In this document: positions 26,758-37,538 of the stretch, in pieces
Layout: every line of letters begins with the position of its first letter
How positions within the stretch are numbered: position 1 is the stretch's first letter
Translations under genes and position numbers: made by a program
The notes under the pieces: model-generated
What the model was told of the DNA's origin: nothing
Seen by the model: only the letters and a program-made list of their open reading frames with translations
Databases searched by the model: none
Source of the DNA: Rikenellaceae bacterium
GTDB lineage: Bacteria; Bacteroidota; Bacteroidia; Bacteroidales; Rikenellaceae
Reading direction: 5' to 3'
Assembly (NCBI GenBank): GCA_902362705.1
Contig: CABIXK010000003.1
Location: forward strand, 86,742-150,741
DNA: 64,000 bases

Positions 26758-26797
26758 GAACTGTGAATTTTGAATTGTGAATTTTTGCTTATCTTTG
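26758..26797 (+). promoter_or_regulatory. Promoter of tRNA-Leu
   Basis: A TATCTTTG -7 box at 26790-26797, with TTG at 26770-26772 17 bases upstream, preceded by GTGAATT-type AT repeats. The tRNA starts 25 bases after the box. Confidence 0.65.
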
Positions 26798-26822
26798 CCC
26801 TCCCGATCCCTATCGAACGCAT

Positions 26823-26909
26823 GCCCGGATGGCGGAATCGGTAGACGCGTTGGTCTCAAACACCAATGACAGCAATGTCGTGCCGGTTCGACCCCGGCTC
26901 CGGGTACCA
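26823..26909 (+). tRNA. tRNA-Leu (CAA)
   Basis: Acceptor GCCCGGA pairs with TCCGGGT. The anticodon stem TTGGT/ACCAA encloses loop CTCAAAC with anticodon CAA. The long variable arm (TGACAGCAATGTCG region) is a leucine/serine-type class II arm, and the T loop is GGTTCGACCCC. CCA is encoded. A promoter and a strong terminator flank it, so it is a single-gene unit. Confidence 0.96.
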
Positions 26910-26912
26910 TCG

Positions 26913-26951
26913 AAAAACCCCGAATGATCCGCTCCGATCATTCGGGGTTTT
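26913..26951 (+). terminator. Terminator after tRNA-Leu
   Basis: AAAACCCCGAATGATC pairs with GATCATTCGGGGTTTT around a short loop; ends in four T. Near-symmetric. Confidence 0.92.
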
Positions 26952-27076
26952 ATCATGAACCGCACGAGGCCCGCACCGGCAAGCGACGACGACACGGTCC
27001 GACCGCTCCTCGCTTCTCCGTCGCCTCCACGACTGCAAAGGCTGCCGCCGTTTTTTCGAAATAGCCATCGGCACCC

Positions 27077-27907
27077 TCAGGCCGGGATCGGGCGCTCGCG
27101 CAGCGACGACTGCCGCTGCGACCGCTCGAGGGCGCGCAGCGCCGCGCGCGTGGCCCGGCGCCCCGCCTCGACGATCTCCGCCGCGCGGTAGAACTCGAAG
27201 ACGCCGAAGCTGTCGGTGGGCAGCTCGACGAGCAGATCGGGGCGGTGGAGGCGGCACATGAGCTGCGTGATGCGCTGCTGCATGATCTCCGAGGCCGAGT
27301 GGAGCATCTGGTAGTGGTTGAGCGAGGTGCACGAGCGGCGCTCGGGGGCGTCGCTGTAGCGGGCGCTCACGTCGACGGCCACCAGGTTGTCGCCCGGCGT
27401 GCGCTGCACGCGGTCCAGAGGCATGGGGTTGACCGCCGCGCCGTCGACCAGGATGCGCCCGTCGCGCCGCACGGGGCGGAAGACCGACGGGATGGAGATC
27501 GAGGCCCGGATGGCCTCGTAGAGGCTCCCGCGGTCGAGCACCACCTCTTCACCCGTCACCACGTCGGTGGCCACGGCCGCGAAGGGAATCGGCAGCTGCT
27601 CGATCGGGCGGTCTGTCACCAGCTCGCCGAGCGCTCCCATCACGCGGTCGCCCTTGACCAGCCCCTCGGTGCTCCACGCCAGGTCGACCAGATCGAACAC
27701 CTTGCGCGCGTCGAGGCCGCAGAGCCACTCCTTGAACAGCGCCAGGTGGCCCGAGGCGAACATCCCGCCCACGAGCGCACCCATCGAGGTCCCCGCGACG
27801 GCGGTGACTTCGTAACCCGCGGCATACAGCTCTTCGATGGCCCCGATGTGGGCGATGCCGCGCGCACCGCCCCCGGCCAGCACCAATGCGGCCCTCTTCT
27901 TTTCCAT
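27077..27907 (-). CDS. Patatin-like phospholipase family protein
   Basis: A 276-residue patatin-fold acyl hydrolase with the oxyanion loop LAGGGARGIAHIG (about residues 10-22), the nucleophile Ser41 in GTSMGA, and the catalytic Asp in VDGAAVNPMPL. It has no signal peptide and no C-terminal barrel, unlike exported PlpD or the larger surface patatins, so it is probably cytoplasmic or membrane-associated and acts on lipid esters (RssA/YchK-type). It follows the 5-FCL gene by 48 bases. The C-terminal 20 residues are basic. Confidence 0.9.
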   Translation of the reverse strand: MEKKRAALVLAGGGARGIAHIGAIEELYAAGYEVTAVAGTSMGALVGGMFASGHLALFKEWLCGLDARKVFDLVDLAWSTEGLVKGDRVMGALGELVTDRPIEQLPIPFAAVATDVVTGEEVVLDRGSLYEAIRASISIPSVFRPVRRDGRILVDGAAVNPMPLDRVQRTPGDNLVAVDVSARYSDAPERRSCTSLNHYQMLHSASEIMQQRITQLMCRLHRPDLLVELPTDSFGVFEFYRAAEIVEAGRRATRAALRALERSQRQSSLRERPIPA

Positions 27908-27955
27908 GGTTTCGTTTTTGATCCCGAGCGGGGCACAGACCGTGCCAAACCCGCG

Positions 27956-28489
27956 TCAGGAGGTCACCACGCACGCCATCCGCACGTCGTGGGGCTCCAC
28001 GGGCAGCACAGCGACGAGCTGGTGGGCGTAGCACACCCCCACGCGCACGGCCCGCATGCCGCGCTGCGAGAGGTAGCGGTCGTAGTAGCCCCGCCCGCGC
28101 CCCAGGCGGTCGCCCGCGGCGGTGAAGGCGACGCCCGGCACCACCACGATGTCGATCTCCGACGGCGGGCACTCCACCGCCCCGGGACCCGGCTCGTCGA
28201 TACCGAAGGCGCCCCGCCGCATCGTGGCCGGGTCGTAGAGGAAGAAGCGCATCGCGTCGCCCTCGACGCGCGGCAGGGCCAGCCGTCTCGCACCGCACCA
28301 GCGCGCGAGCGCCCGCCGCATGTCGGGCTCGTCCGGCAGCGGGGCGAAGAGGGCCACCGTGCGCGCCCGGGCGAAGGCGCCGAGCCGCTCGATGCGGGCG
28401 ACGAGGAGCTCCGAGGCGGCCTCGCGCTCGGCCGCCGAGAGCGACAAATTGCGTTGTTTCATCGTTTTGCGAAGTTCTCTCTTATCCAT
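27956..28489 (-). CDS. 5-formyltetrahydrofolate cyclo-ligase family protein
   Basis: A 177-residue enzyme from the ATG at 28489 (MDKRELRKTMKQRN), converting 5-formyl-THF to methenyl-THF with ATP. The N-terminal basic helix, LPDEPDMRRAL, LPRVEGDAMRFFLY and the glycine-rich GDRLGRGRGYYDRYLS motif are diagnostic. The C-terminal segment VGVCYAHQLVAVLPVEPHDVRM is typical. It is divergent from frdC and upstream of the patatin gene; no clear -7 box was found for it. It adds to the folate genes thyA and folA elsewhere in the window. Confidence 0.93.
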   Translation of the reverse strand: MDKRELRKTMKQRNLSLSAAEREAASELLVARIERLGAFARARTVALFAPLPDEPDMRRALARWCGARRLALPRVEGDAMRFFLYDPATMRRGAFGIDEPGPGAVECPPSEIDIVVVPGVAFTAAGDRLGRGRGYYDRYLSQRGMRAVRVGVCYAHQLVAVLPVEPHDVRMACVVTS

Positions 28490-28527
28490 AAAATGGGGTT
28501 CTGCCGCCGAAAATCGGGCTTCGGCTA

Positions 28528-28557
28528 TTGTTATTCCGCGAACATTGGTTATCTTTG
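28528..28557 (+). promoter_or_regulatory. Promoter of frdCAB
   Basis: TTG at 28528-28530, 19 bases, then TATCTTTG at 28550-28557: the Bacteroidota -33/-7 arrangement. The leader to frdC is about 70 nt. Confidence 0.75.
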
Positions 28558-28632
28558 TTCGTCCGATGCGCCTGCGCGCCACCGGCATGCGAACACAAAC
28601 ACTTTAACAAAAATAGGTAAAATTCAATTATT

Positions 28633-29337
28633 ATGAGCTGTTTCCTGACCAATTCCTCGCTGGGCAAGAAGTTGGTGATGAGCGTCTCGGGTGCTTTCCT
28701 CGTGCTGTTCGTCCTCTTCCACATGTCCATGAACCTCGCGGCGCTCGTCTCGGCCGACGCCTACAACGCCATCTGCGCCTTCCTGGGCGCCAACTGGTAC
28801 GCGCTGGCCGGTACGCTGGTGCTGGCCGCCGGCGTGGTGGTGCACCTCGTCTTCGCGCTGATCCTCACGCTCAACAACTACCGTGCGCGCGGCGCGCAGC
28901 GCTACGCCGTGACGGTGCAGGAGAAGGGCGTGTCGTGGGCCTCGAAGAACATGCTCGTGCTGGGCTTCATTATCGTGGCCGGCATGGCGCTCCACCTGTT
29001 CAACTTCTGGGCCAAGATGCAGCTCGTCGAGCTGATGGGCGAGCACACCAACTCGCTGGGTCTGAGCCCGTCGGACGGTGCCTCGCTGATCGCCTACACC
29101 TTCTCGCAGTGGTACTACGCGGTACTCTACCTCGTATGGCTGGCCGCACTGTGGTTCCACCTCACGCACGGCGTGTGGTCGATGTTCCAGACCGTGGGCT
29201 GGGCCAACGACACGTGGTATCCCCGTCTGAAGTGCCTGGCCAACGCCGTGGCCACGCTGCTCTTCCTCGGGTTCGCCGCCGTGGTCGTGATCTACTTCGT
29301 CAAGAGCGTCTGCCCCTGCTGCGCCGGCGCCTGCTAA
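28633..29337 (+). CDS. frdC: Fumarate reductase/succinate dehydrogenase cytochrome b subunit
   Basis: A 234-residue membrane anchor with five helices that binds heme b and quinone. The start MSCFLTNSSLGKKLVMSVSG, the His in LFHMSMNL, GVVVHLVFALILTLNNYRARG, GMALHLFNFW and WFHLTHGVWSMFQTVGW supply the histidines expected of the single-polypeptide diheme type. The tail ends CPCCAGAC, four cysteines in the last eight residues. In Bacteroidota this complex reduces fumarate with menaquinol during anaerobic growth. It is the first gene of frdCAB. Confidence 0.94.
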   Translation: MSCFLTNSSLGKKLVMSVSGAFLVLFVLFHMSMNLAALVSADAYNAICAFLGANWYALAGTLVLAAGVVVHLVFALILTLNNYRARGAQRYAVTVQEKGVSWASKNMLVLGFIIVAGMALHLFNFWAKMQLVELMGEHTNSLGLSPSDGASLIAYTFSQWYYAVLYLVWLAALWFHLTHGVWSMFQTVGWANDTWYPRLKCLANAVATLLFLGFAAVVVIYFVKSVCPCCAGAC

Positions 29338-29373
29338 TCACCCCTGCTGTAGAACAACAAACACACAAACGAT

Positions 29374-31320
<1,947 letters not shown>

Positions 31321-31362
31321 AACTCTTTTTGACGTATCACCTTTAATCAACGATTCGAAACC

Positions 31363-32106
31363 ATGAATTTCACATTGAAGATATGGCGTCAGAAAGACGC
31401 TAAATCCCAGGGCGCCTTCGAGAGCTACAAGGTCGAGAACATCTCGGCCGACACCTCGTTCCTCGAGATGCTCGACATTCTGAACAACGACCTCGTACAC
31501 CAGGGCAAGGAGCCCGTGGCCTTCGACCACGACTGCCGCGAGGGTATCTGCGGCATGTGCTCGCTGCACATCGACGGCCGCGCCCACGGCCCGGGCGACG
31601 GCGCGACGACCTGCCAGATCTACATGCGCAAGTTCAAGGACGGCGCGACGATCACCATCGAGCCGTGGCGCTCGGCGGCCTTCCCCGTCATCAAGGACCT
31701 GGTGGTCAACCGCGGTGCCTACGACCAGATTCTCCAGGCCGGCGGCTTCGTGTCGGTGCGCACCAACTCGGTGCCCGACGGCAACGCCATTCCCATCGCC
31801 AAGGCCGACGCCGACGAGTCGATGGACGCCGCCGCATGCGTAGGCTGCGGTGCCTGCGCCGCGACGTGCAAGAACGGCTCGGCGATGCTCTTCGTCGCCG
31901 CCCGCGTATCGTCGCTCGCCAAGCTGCCCCAGGGCCGCGTGGAGGGTGCGCGCCGCGCCAAGGCGATGGTCGCCAAGATGGACGAGCTGGGCTTCGGCAA
32001 CTGCACCAACACGGGTGCCTGCCAGGCCGAGTGCCCCAAGCAGATCTCCATCGCGCACATCGCCCGTCTGAACCGCGAGTTCCTCGCTGCAAAGCTCGAG
32101 GACTAA
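31363..32106 (+). CDS. frdB: Fumarate reductase/succinate dehydrogenase iron-sulfur subunit
   Basis: A 247-residue subunit carrying three iron-sulfur clusters that links FrdA to FrdC. The [2Fe-2S] ligands are in [16 protein letters not shown] (about residues 55-70) with a later cysteine at GATTCQIYM. The [4Fe-4S] ligands are in [17 protein letters not shown]. The last motif is [17 protein letters not shown] near residue 215-230. A terminator follows directly. Confidence 0.97.
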   Translation: MNFTLKIWRQKDAKSQGAFESYKVENISADTSFLEMLDILNNDLVHQGKEPVAFDHDCREGICGMCSLHIDGRAHGPGDGATTCQIYMRKFKDGATITIEPWRSAAFPVIKDLVVNRGAYDQILQAGGFVSVRTNSVPDGNAIPIAKADADESMDAAACVGCGACAATCKNGSAMLFVAARVSSLAKLPQGRVEGARRAKAMVAKMDELGFGNCTNTGACQAECPKQISIAHIARLNREFLAAKLED

Positions 32107-32131
32107 ACGGACCCGACGGACTTCTTCCGAC

Positions 32132-32161
32132 AAGGGCAGGGATTCAATCCCTGCCCTTTTT
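32132..32161 (+). terminator. Terminator after frdB
   Basis: AAGGGCAGGGATT and its complement around a CAA loop, followed by five T. Confidence 0.92.
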
Positions 32162-32376
32162 GCTTGGCGGACGATCTGCGCGACTGCGTGCAGCGATATG
32201 GACAATCCCCCGCCCCTTTGAGAAAGGGCAGGGCCCGCCCATACCCACGCCGCACTGCACCGTGCCTGGACCGCACCCGACCACCCGACCGCCCGACCCT
32301 GCAACCGCCCCCTCACCTCGCCCGCGCCGCGGCCGCCTTTTTCGCACGGAAAGGCGGAGAATTGTGAATTATGAAT

Positions 32377-32384
32377 TACCTTTG
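32377..32384 (+). promoter_or_regulatory. -7 box TACCTTTG for dnaG
   Basis: TACCTTTG five bases before the dnaG ATG, preceded by GAATTGTGAATTATGAATT, an AT-rich repeat like that before tRNA-Leu. It implies a leaderless or near-leaderless mRNA. Confidence 0.65.
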
Positions 32385-32389
32385 CAGGG

Positions 32390-34369
32390 ATGATCGACAG
32401 GGAAACGGTAGACCGCATCTACGCCGCCGCCAACATCGTGGACATTATCGGCGACTTCGTCACGCTCCGGCGCAAGGGCGTGAACTACACCGCGTGCTGC
32501 CCGTTCCACAACGAGAAGACCCCGTCGTTCATCGTCTCCCCGGCCAAGGGGGTCTACAAGTGCTTCGGCTGCGGCAAGGGCGGCAACGCCGTGACCTTCC
32601 TCATGGAGCACGAGAGCATGACCTACCCCGAGGCGCTGAAGGCCGTGGCCAAGCGCTACGGCATCGAGGTAAAGGAGCGCGAGCTGACGCCCGAGGAGGA
32701 GCGGCGCAACGACGACCGCGAGTCGATGTTCGCCCTCAACGGCTGGGCCGCCTCCTACTTCGCCGACTACCTCCACCGCGAGGGCGAGGGGATGAGCGTC
32801 GGGATGAGCTACTTCCGCCAGACGCGCGGCATGACCGACGCCACGATCCGCAAGTTCGGCCTGGGATTCTGCCCCGCCAAGGGAGACCGCATGTCGCACG
32901 ACGCCCTGGCGGCGGGCTACAAAAAAGAGTTTCTCCTCTCCACCGGACTATCGATCGAGCGCGAATACGACGGCACCCTACGAGACCGCTTCTACGACCG
33001 CGTGATCTTCCCCGTGCACAACATCTCGGGCCGCGTGGTCGCCTTCGGCGGCCGCACGCTGCGCACCGACAAGCACGTAGCCAAGTACCAGAACTCGCCC
33101 GAGAGCGAGATCTACAGCAAGAAGCGCGAGCTCTACGGCCTCTACTTCGCCAAGAAGGCGATCCAGCAGCACGAATACGCCATCCTGGTCGAGGGCTACA
33201 CCGACGTGATCTCGATGCACCAGGCCGGCGTGGAGAACGTCGTCTCGTCGTCGGGCACGTCGCTGACGACCGACCAGATACGCCTGCTGGGGCGCTTCAC
33301 CAAGAACATCACCGTCATCTACGACGGCGACTCGGCGGGCATCCACGCCTCGCTGCGCGGCATCGACATGATCCTCAGGGAGGGGATGAACGTGCGCGTG
33401 GTGCTGCTGCCCGAGCCGGAGGACCCCGACTCGTTCGCCCGCAGCCACACGGCCGCCGAGGTGCAGGAGTACATCCGCGCCAACGAGCAGGACTTCCTGG
33501 CCTTCAAGGCGCGGCTGCTGCTCCGCGACGCCGAGGGCGACCCCATACGCAAGGCGGCGCTCATCGGCGACATGGTGCAGTCGATCGCCCAGATCCCCGA
33601 CCCGATCCAGCGGTCGGTCTACATCAAGGAGTGCGGCCGGATCATGGACATCGACGAGCGCATCCTCATCTCGGAGGTGGCGCGCAAGCGCCTCGCCTCG
33701 ACGGGCGACCGCGAGACCGACGAATTCGTGCGCCGGCAGACCGCCCGCCAGATCGCCGAGGCGCCGCCGCAGCCCGCGCGGCCCGACACGCAGTTCGTCG
33801 GGCGCATCGAGGTGGGGAGCAGCGTCGAGGCGCTCGAGCGCGAGATCGTCAAGTACCTGCTCAAGCACGGACACGAGGGCTTCGAGTTCAAGGAGGGGCG
33901 CACGATGGTGGCCTGCAACGTCGCCGAGGTGATCTTCTCGGAGCTCGACGCCGACCGCCTGACCTTCCGCGACCCGCGCTTCAACAAGATTCTGGAGACC
34001 TACCGCGCGCAGTGGCGCCAGCTGGGCGTCGGCACGGAGGTGCCGGCCCACCACTTCCTCAACCACCCCGACCCGGAGGTGTGCAACCTCTCGGTCGACA
34101 TCCTCACCTCGGACGACAACTACGTCCCCAGCCAGCTATGGCAGCGCAAGGAGGTGCACGTGGAGAGCACGGCCGAGATGCTGGCCGTGGGGGTTCCCAA
34201 GGCCGTGACGCTCTACCGCTCGAAGATCATCGAGGGGCTCATCAAGGAGTTGCAGGGGCAGCTCGACGGGCTTCCCGAGGAGGAGCAGACGCCACTGATC
34301 CAGCGTCTGGCGGCCCTCAACCAGGCCAAGGTGACCATAGCACACAAATTGCAGCGGCTGATTCTGTGA
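32390..34369 (+). CDS. dnaG: DNA primase
   Basis: A 659-residue DnaG that makes RNA primers at the replication fork. The N-terminal CHC2 zinc finger is CCPFHNEKTPSFIVS with CFGCGKGGNAVTF (about residues 35-70). The catalytic core has GRVVAFGGRTL and the TOPRIM motifs ILVEGYTDVISMHQAG and IYDGDSAGIHASLRG (about residues 270-320). The C-terminal helicase-interaction region is helical. MIDRETVDRIYAAANIVDIIG is the normal DnaG start, which fixes the ATG at 32390 despite its closeness to the promoter. It is followed after 163 bases by smpB. Confidence 0.97.
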   Translation: MIDRETVDRIYAAANIVDIIGDFVTLRRKGVNYTACCPFHNEKTPSFIVSPAKGVYKCFGCGKGGNAVTFLMEHESMTYPEALKAVAKRYGIEVKERELTPEEERRNDDRESMFALNGWAASYFADYLHREGEGMSVGMSYFRQTRGMTDATIRKFGLGFCPAKGDRMSHDALAAGYKKEFLLSTGLSIEREYDGTLRDRFYDRVIFPVHNISGRVVAFGGRTLRTDKHVAKYQNSPESEIYSKKRELYGLYFAKKAIQQHEYAILVEGYTDVISMHQAGVENVVSSSGTSLTTDQIRLLGRFTKNITVIYDGDSAGIHASLRGIDMILREGMNVRVVLLPEPEDPDSFARSHTAAEVQEYIRANEQDFLAFKARLLLRDAEGDPIRKAALIGDMVQSIAQIPDPIQRSVYIKECGRIMDIDERILISEVARKRLASTGDRETDEFVRRQTARQIAEAPPQPARPDTQFVGRIEVGSSVEALEREIVKYLLKHGHEGFEFKEGRTMVACNVAEVIFSELDADRLTFRDPRFNKILETYRAQWRQLGVGTEVPAHHFLNHPDPEVCNLSVDILTSDDNYVPSQLWQRKEVHVESTAEMLAVGVPKAVTLYRSKIIEGLIKELQGQLDGLPEEEQTPLIQRLAALNQAKVTIAHKLQRLIL

Positions 34370-34532
34370 GGCGCCGATCGGAAGGCGGCCGGCAGGAGGA
34401 GAAAAAAAGAAGGGGCGGGGTCGTCCGAGACGCCAGGGGCGCCTGCGGGCAGCAAACGGAATGAAACAGAAAGATGAGTGAAACACTTTCCCCGCCCCGT
34501 GTTTTACAAGAGCAATTAGCGTACCGCAAACT
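34370..34532 (+). other. dnaG-smpB spacer with long-range pairing
   Basis: It contains GGGGCGGGG (34412-34420) and its complement CCCCGCCCC (34490-34498), separated by 69 bases, followed by TTTT at 34501. They could pair as a loose terminator or leader structure. No clear -7 box was found for smpB. Confidence 0.35.
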
Positions 34533-34994
34533 ATGACTGAACAGAAAAAGATCCATATCCGCAACAAGCGCGCGACCTTCGACTACGAGATCCTCGAGGA
34601 GTGGGTGGCGGGCGTGGTGCTCGTCGGCACGGAGATCAAGTCGATCCGCGCGGGCAAGGCCTCGATGACCGACACCTACTGCTACTTCGACCGCGGGGAG
34701 CTGTGGATCCGCGGGGTCAACATCGCCGAGTATGCGTGGGGCACGTGCAACAACCACACGCCGCGCCGCGACCGCAAGCTGCTGCTCACCGGACGCGAGC
34801 TGGACAAGCTCCAGCGCGCCTCGCAGGACCGCGGGCTCACGATCGTGGGCCTGCGCCTGTTCCTCAACGAGCGGGGGCTGGCCAAGATCGCCATAGGCCT
34901 GGCCCGCGGCCGCAAGGCCTACGACAAGCGCGAGCACCTGAAGGAGAGCGACGCCAAGCGCGAGATGGACAAGGCGATGAAGCGCTACAAATGA
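34533..34994 (+). CDS. smpB: SsrA-binding protein
   Basis: A 153-residue SmpB that carries tmRNA to stalled ribosomes. It has the N-terminal [54 protein letters not shown], and the C-terminal basic tail [27 protein letters not shown] is diagnostic. The stop overlaps the HAD start (ATGA). No tmRNA gene is seen in the window. Confidence 0.97.
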   Translation: MTEQKKIHIRNKRATFDYEILEEWVAGVVLVGTEIKSIRAGKASMTDTYCYFDRGELWIRGVNIAEYAWGTCNNHTPRRDRKLLLTGRELDKLQRASQDRGLTIVGLRLFLNERGLAKIAIGLARGRKAYDKREHLKESDAKREMDKAMKRYK

Positions 34995-35776
34995 TCCGGG
35001 CCCTCTTTTTCGACGTCGACGGCACACTGGTGAGCTTCCGCACCCACCGCGTGCCCGACTCCGCGCGCGAGGCACTGCTGCGCGCCCATGCGCGGGGCGT
35101 GCGCCTCTTCGTCGCCACGGGGCGCACGGCGAGCAACCTCACGCCGCTGGCCGGGCTTCCATTCGACGGCGTGGTGGCGCTCAACGGCGCCAGCTGCCAC
35201 ACGGCCGACGGGGCACTGATCGCCTGCCGTCCGATCCCGCCCGAGGCTTTCGAGCGCGTGATGGCCCTCTCCGAGGAGCTGGGCTTCGAGGTGATGCTCG
35301 AGCTCGACGAGGGCGAGTTCGTCGCGCGCACGAGCCCCGCGATCGAGGAGCTCTTCCGGCTGGTCGACCTGCCCGCGCCGCGCGTGGCGGACCTGCGCGA
35401 GCGCTTCTCGCACGGCGACTGCTGCCAGCTGTGCCTCTTCCTGGACGCCGAAACCGAGCGGCGCGTGATGGAGCAGGTACCCGAGCTGATCGCGGCGCGC
35501 TGGCACCCCGCTTTCGCCGACTTCAACCCCCGGGGCGTGGACAAGGCGACGGGCATGCGCACCTTCATGGAGCGCTTCGGCCTCGCGCCCGACGAGGTGA
35601 TGGCCTTCGGCGACGGGGGCAACGACACGGCGATGCTGCGCGCGGCGGGCATCGGCGTGGCGATGGGCAACGCCTGCGCCGAGGCGCGCGAGGCGGCCGA
35701 CCACACGACGTCGTCGGTCGACGACGACGGCATCCTCCGGGCGCTCGTGCGCTTCGGAGTGATCGACGAGTATTGA
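34991..35776 (+). CDS. Cof-type HAD-IIB phosphatase
   Basis: A 261-residue HAD-IIB (Cof) hydrolase starting [16 protein letters not shown], with nucleophile Asp at residue 8 and acid/base Asp at residue 10. The other motifs are [10 protein letters not shown], Lys in GVDKATGM, and [25 protein letters not shown]. The type C2b cap lies between about residues 80 and 190. Such enzymes dephosphorylate sugar phosphates or cofactors; the substrate is unknown. It overlaps smpB and precedes tsaB by 13 bases. Confidence 0.92.
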   Translation: MIRALFFDVDGTLVSFRTHRVPDSAREALLRAHARGVRLFVATGRTASNLTPLAGLPFDGVVALNGASCHTADGALIACRPIPPEAFERVMALSEELGFEVMLELDEGEFVARTSPAIEELFRLVDLPAPRVADLRERFSHGDCCQLCLFLDAETERRVMEQVPELIAARWHPAFADFNPRGVDKATGMRTFMERFGLAPDEVMAFGDGGNDTAMLRAAGIGVAMGNACAEAREAADHTTSSVDDDGILRALVRFGVIDEY

Positions 35777-35789
35777 AAAACACAACGAT

Positions 35790-36500
35790 ATGTCACTGAT
35801 TCTCTGCATCGAAACCGGCACCGACATCTGCTCGGTGGGCATCGCCCGCGACGGCGAGCTGCTGTCGCTGCGCGAAAGCGACGAGGGGCGCGACCACGCC
35901 CGCAAGGTGGCCGTCTTCGTCGACGAGCTGCTGCGCGAAACGGACATCGCGCCCGAGCGGCTCGACGCCGTGGCCGTGGGCAAGGGCCCCGGCTCCTACA
36001 CCGGGCTGCGCATCGGCACCTCGTTCGCCAAAGGGCTCTGCTACGGGCTGGACAAGCCGCTGGTGGCCGTCGGGTCGCTCGACGCGCTCGCCGAGGTGGC
36101 CCGCGAGGACTACCGTGCCGGGATCCTCGACGTCGACGACTGGGACCGCGCGCTGCTCTGCCCCATGGTCGACGCCCGCCGCATGGAGGTCTACGCCCAG
36201 CTCTTCGACACCGAGGGCCGGCCGCAGGGCGACGTGGCGGCCGTGGTCGTCGACAGCGAGAGCTTCGGCGACGAGCGCCGCTCGGGTCGTCCCTTCGTCA
36301 TCTTCGGCAGCGGCGCCCGCAAGTGCGCCGAGGTGCTGCCCGGAGCGACGTTCGTGGAGGTGACCCCCTCGGCGCGCGGCCTGGCCCGCCTGGCCGAGGA
36401 GGCGCTCCGGGCCGGGCGCACCGAGGACGTGGCCTACTTCGAGCCCTTCTATCTGAAAGATTTCGTGGTCACGACGTCGAAAAAGAAGCTCTTCGGATGA
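35790..36500 (+). CDS. tsaB: tRNA N6-threonylcarbamoyladenosine modification protein TsaB
   Basis: A 236-residue ASKHA-fold protein that partners TsaD and TsaE in forming t6A37 in ANN-decoding tRNAs. It shows ILCIETGTDICSVGIARDGELL at the start, DHARKVAVFVDELL, and VGKGPGSYTGLRIGTSFAKGLCY, the TsaB hallmark. PMVDARRMEVYAQLFD follows, and PFYLKDFVV is near the C-terminus, with a lysine-rich end. The stop overlaps the next gene by four bases. Confidence 0.95.
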   Translation: MSLILCIETGTDICSVGIARDGELLSLRESDEGRDHARKVAVFVDELLRETDIAPERLDAVAVGKGPGSYTGLRIGTSFAKGLCYGLDKPLVAVGSLDALAEVAREDYRAGILDVDDWDRALLCPMVDARRMEVYAQLFDTEGRPQGDVAAVVVDSESFGDERRSGRPFVIFGSGARKCAEVLPGATFVEVTPSARGLARLAEEALRAGRTEDVAYFEPFYLKDFVVTTSKKKLFG

Positions 36501-37069
36501 CCCGCCGCGAGCTCGTCGAGCTGCTCGCCGGGCCCTTCTGCGAGGAGTACGCCCGCCGCACGGCCGCGCGCATCGGCGCCTCCGAGGCCGACATCGCACT
36601 GCTCTACGACACGGTCGCGACACCCGACGTCTCGCTGCCCGCCCGCGTGCGCCACGCCGTGGCGTTCCGCGGTGCCTACGTCGTCGAGACGCTCTACTTC
36701 GCCTCCCCCGAGCGCTTCGCCCCCTTCGCCGAGCGCTTCTGCCGTCGCGACTTCGCCGCGACGACCGATCCCAGCGCCCGCCGCCACCTGGCCAAGATCA
36801 TGGCCCACCTGCTCGGCAGCTACTACCCCGGCACCGAGGCGCTGGAGACGATCGCCGAGAGTGCCGCGGCATGGGCCGTCGACCCCGCGGCGCGGCCGGC
36901 CGTGAAAATATGGGCGATGGAGGTGGTCAAGAAGTGCCGCACGCGCATCGGCTGGGTCGACGAGGCGTGGGACGATCTGCTGGCGACCGTCGTGCGCGAC
37001 GCGCCACCCTCGATCGCCAACCGGCTGCGCAACAGCTGGAGCGGCCGCAACCGCGGCGTCAAGCCCTGA
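36497..37069 (+). CDS. Hypothetical helical-repeat protein downstream of tsaB
   Basis: A 190-residue soluble protein of unknown function starting MTRRELVELLAGPFCEEYARR. It is almost entirely helical, with ARVRHAVAFRGAYVVETLYF, ARRHLAKIMAHLLGSYYPG and AVKIWAMEVVKKCRTRIGW spaced like HEAT/armadillo repeats. No catalytic motif, signal peptide or membrane helix is visible. The four-base overlap with tsaB suggests coupled translation. Its last 11 bases overlap the end of the convergent GtrA gene. Confidence 0.8.
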   Translation: MTRRELVELLAGPFCEEYARRTAARIGASEADIALLYDTVATPDVSLPARVRHAVAFRGAYVVETLYFASPERFAPFAERFCRRDFAATTDPSARRHLAKIMAHLLGSYYPGTEALETIAESAAAWAVDPAARPAVKIWAMEVVKKCRTRIGWVDEAWDDLLATVVRDAPPSIANRLRNSWSGRNRGVKP

Positions 37070-37538
37070 ACGTGAAATACTTGGCAGCAAGAAAGCTGTA
37101 GACCGTGGTCACCCCCATGGCGAGCATCTGCGACGGGGTGGCCCAGAATCCGCACCCGTCGACGAACGCCTTCAGACACACGTAATTGACCCCCACCGAA
37201 CCTGCGACCGAGAGGCCGTAGCGCAGCAGCTGCACGCCCGACGGCAGGGCCGAGGCGCTGAAAGCGACGCGGCGGTTGAGCCAGAAGCCCAGGAGGAAGG
37301 TGGCGGGAAAGCAGAGGAGCATCGCTGCCACATGGGCCGAGACGACCAGCGGCCCGACATCGACCGGCCGCTGCTCCAGCAGCAGGTGGTAGATGAGGTA
37401 GTAGAGCACCCACCCCACCACGATATTGGCCCCGCCGCAGGCAGCATAGCGGAACACCTGCCGCGGCACGACGGCCGCTACGGGCCGCACGTAGAAGAGG
37501 TCGATCGTGCGGGTGATCCCCTCGGCGAGGCGGCGCAT
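37059..37538 (-). CDS. GtrA family membrane protein (second copy)
   Basis: A 159-residue protein from the ATG at 37538 (MRRLAEGITRTIDLFYV) with a short cytoplasmic lead and four helices: VFRYAACGGANIVVGWVLYYLIYHLLL, HVAAMLLCFPATFLLGFWLNRRVAF, QLLRYGLSVAGSVGVNYVCLKAF, and MLAMGVTTVYSFLAAKYFTF. The FRYxxxGG opening and final KYFTF are GtrA features. No glycosyltransferase gene is adjacent; the start overlaps the HU/SPOR gene stop by one base (TGATG). Confidence 0.88.
   Translation of the reverse strand: MRRLAEGITRTIDLFYVRPVAAVVPRQVFRYAACGGANIVVGWVLYYLIYHLLLEQRPVDVGPLVVSAHVAAMLLCFPATFLLGFWLNRRVAFSASALPSGVQLLRYGLSVAGSVGVNYVCLKAFVDGCGFWATPSQMLAMGVTTVYSFLAAKYFTFRA

Noticed and set aside
32162..32376. 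Small gene between frdB terminator and dnaG
   Set aside because: Frames here are Pro/Arg-rich with no homology-like pattern; the segment is best read as spacer leading to the dnaG promoter.
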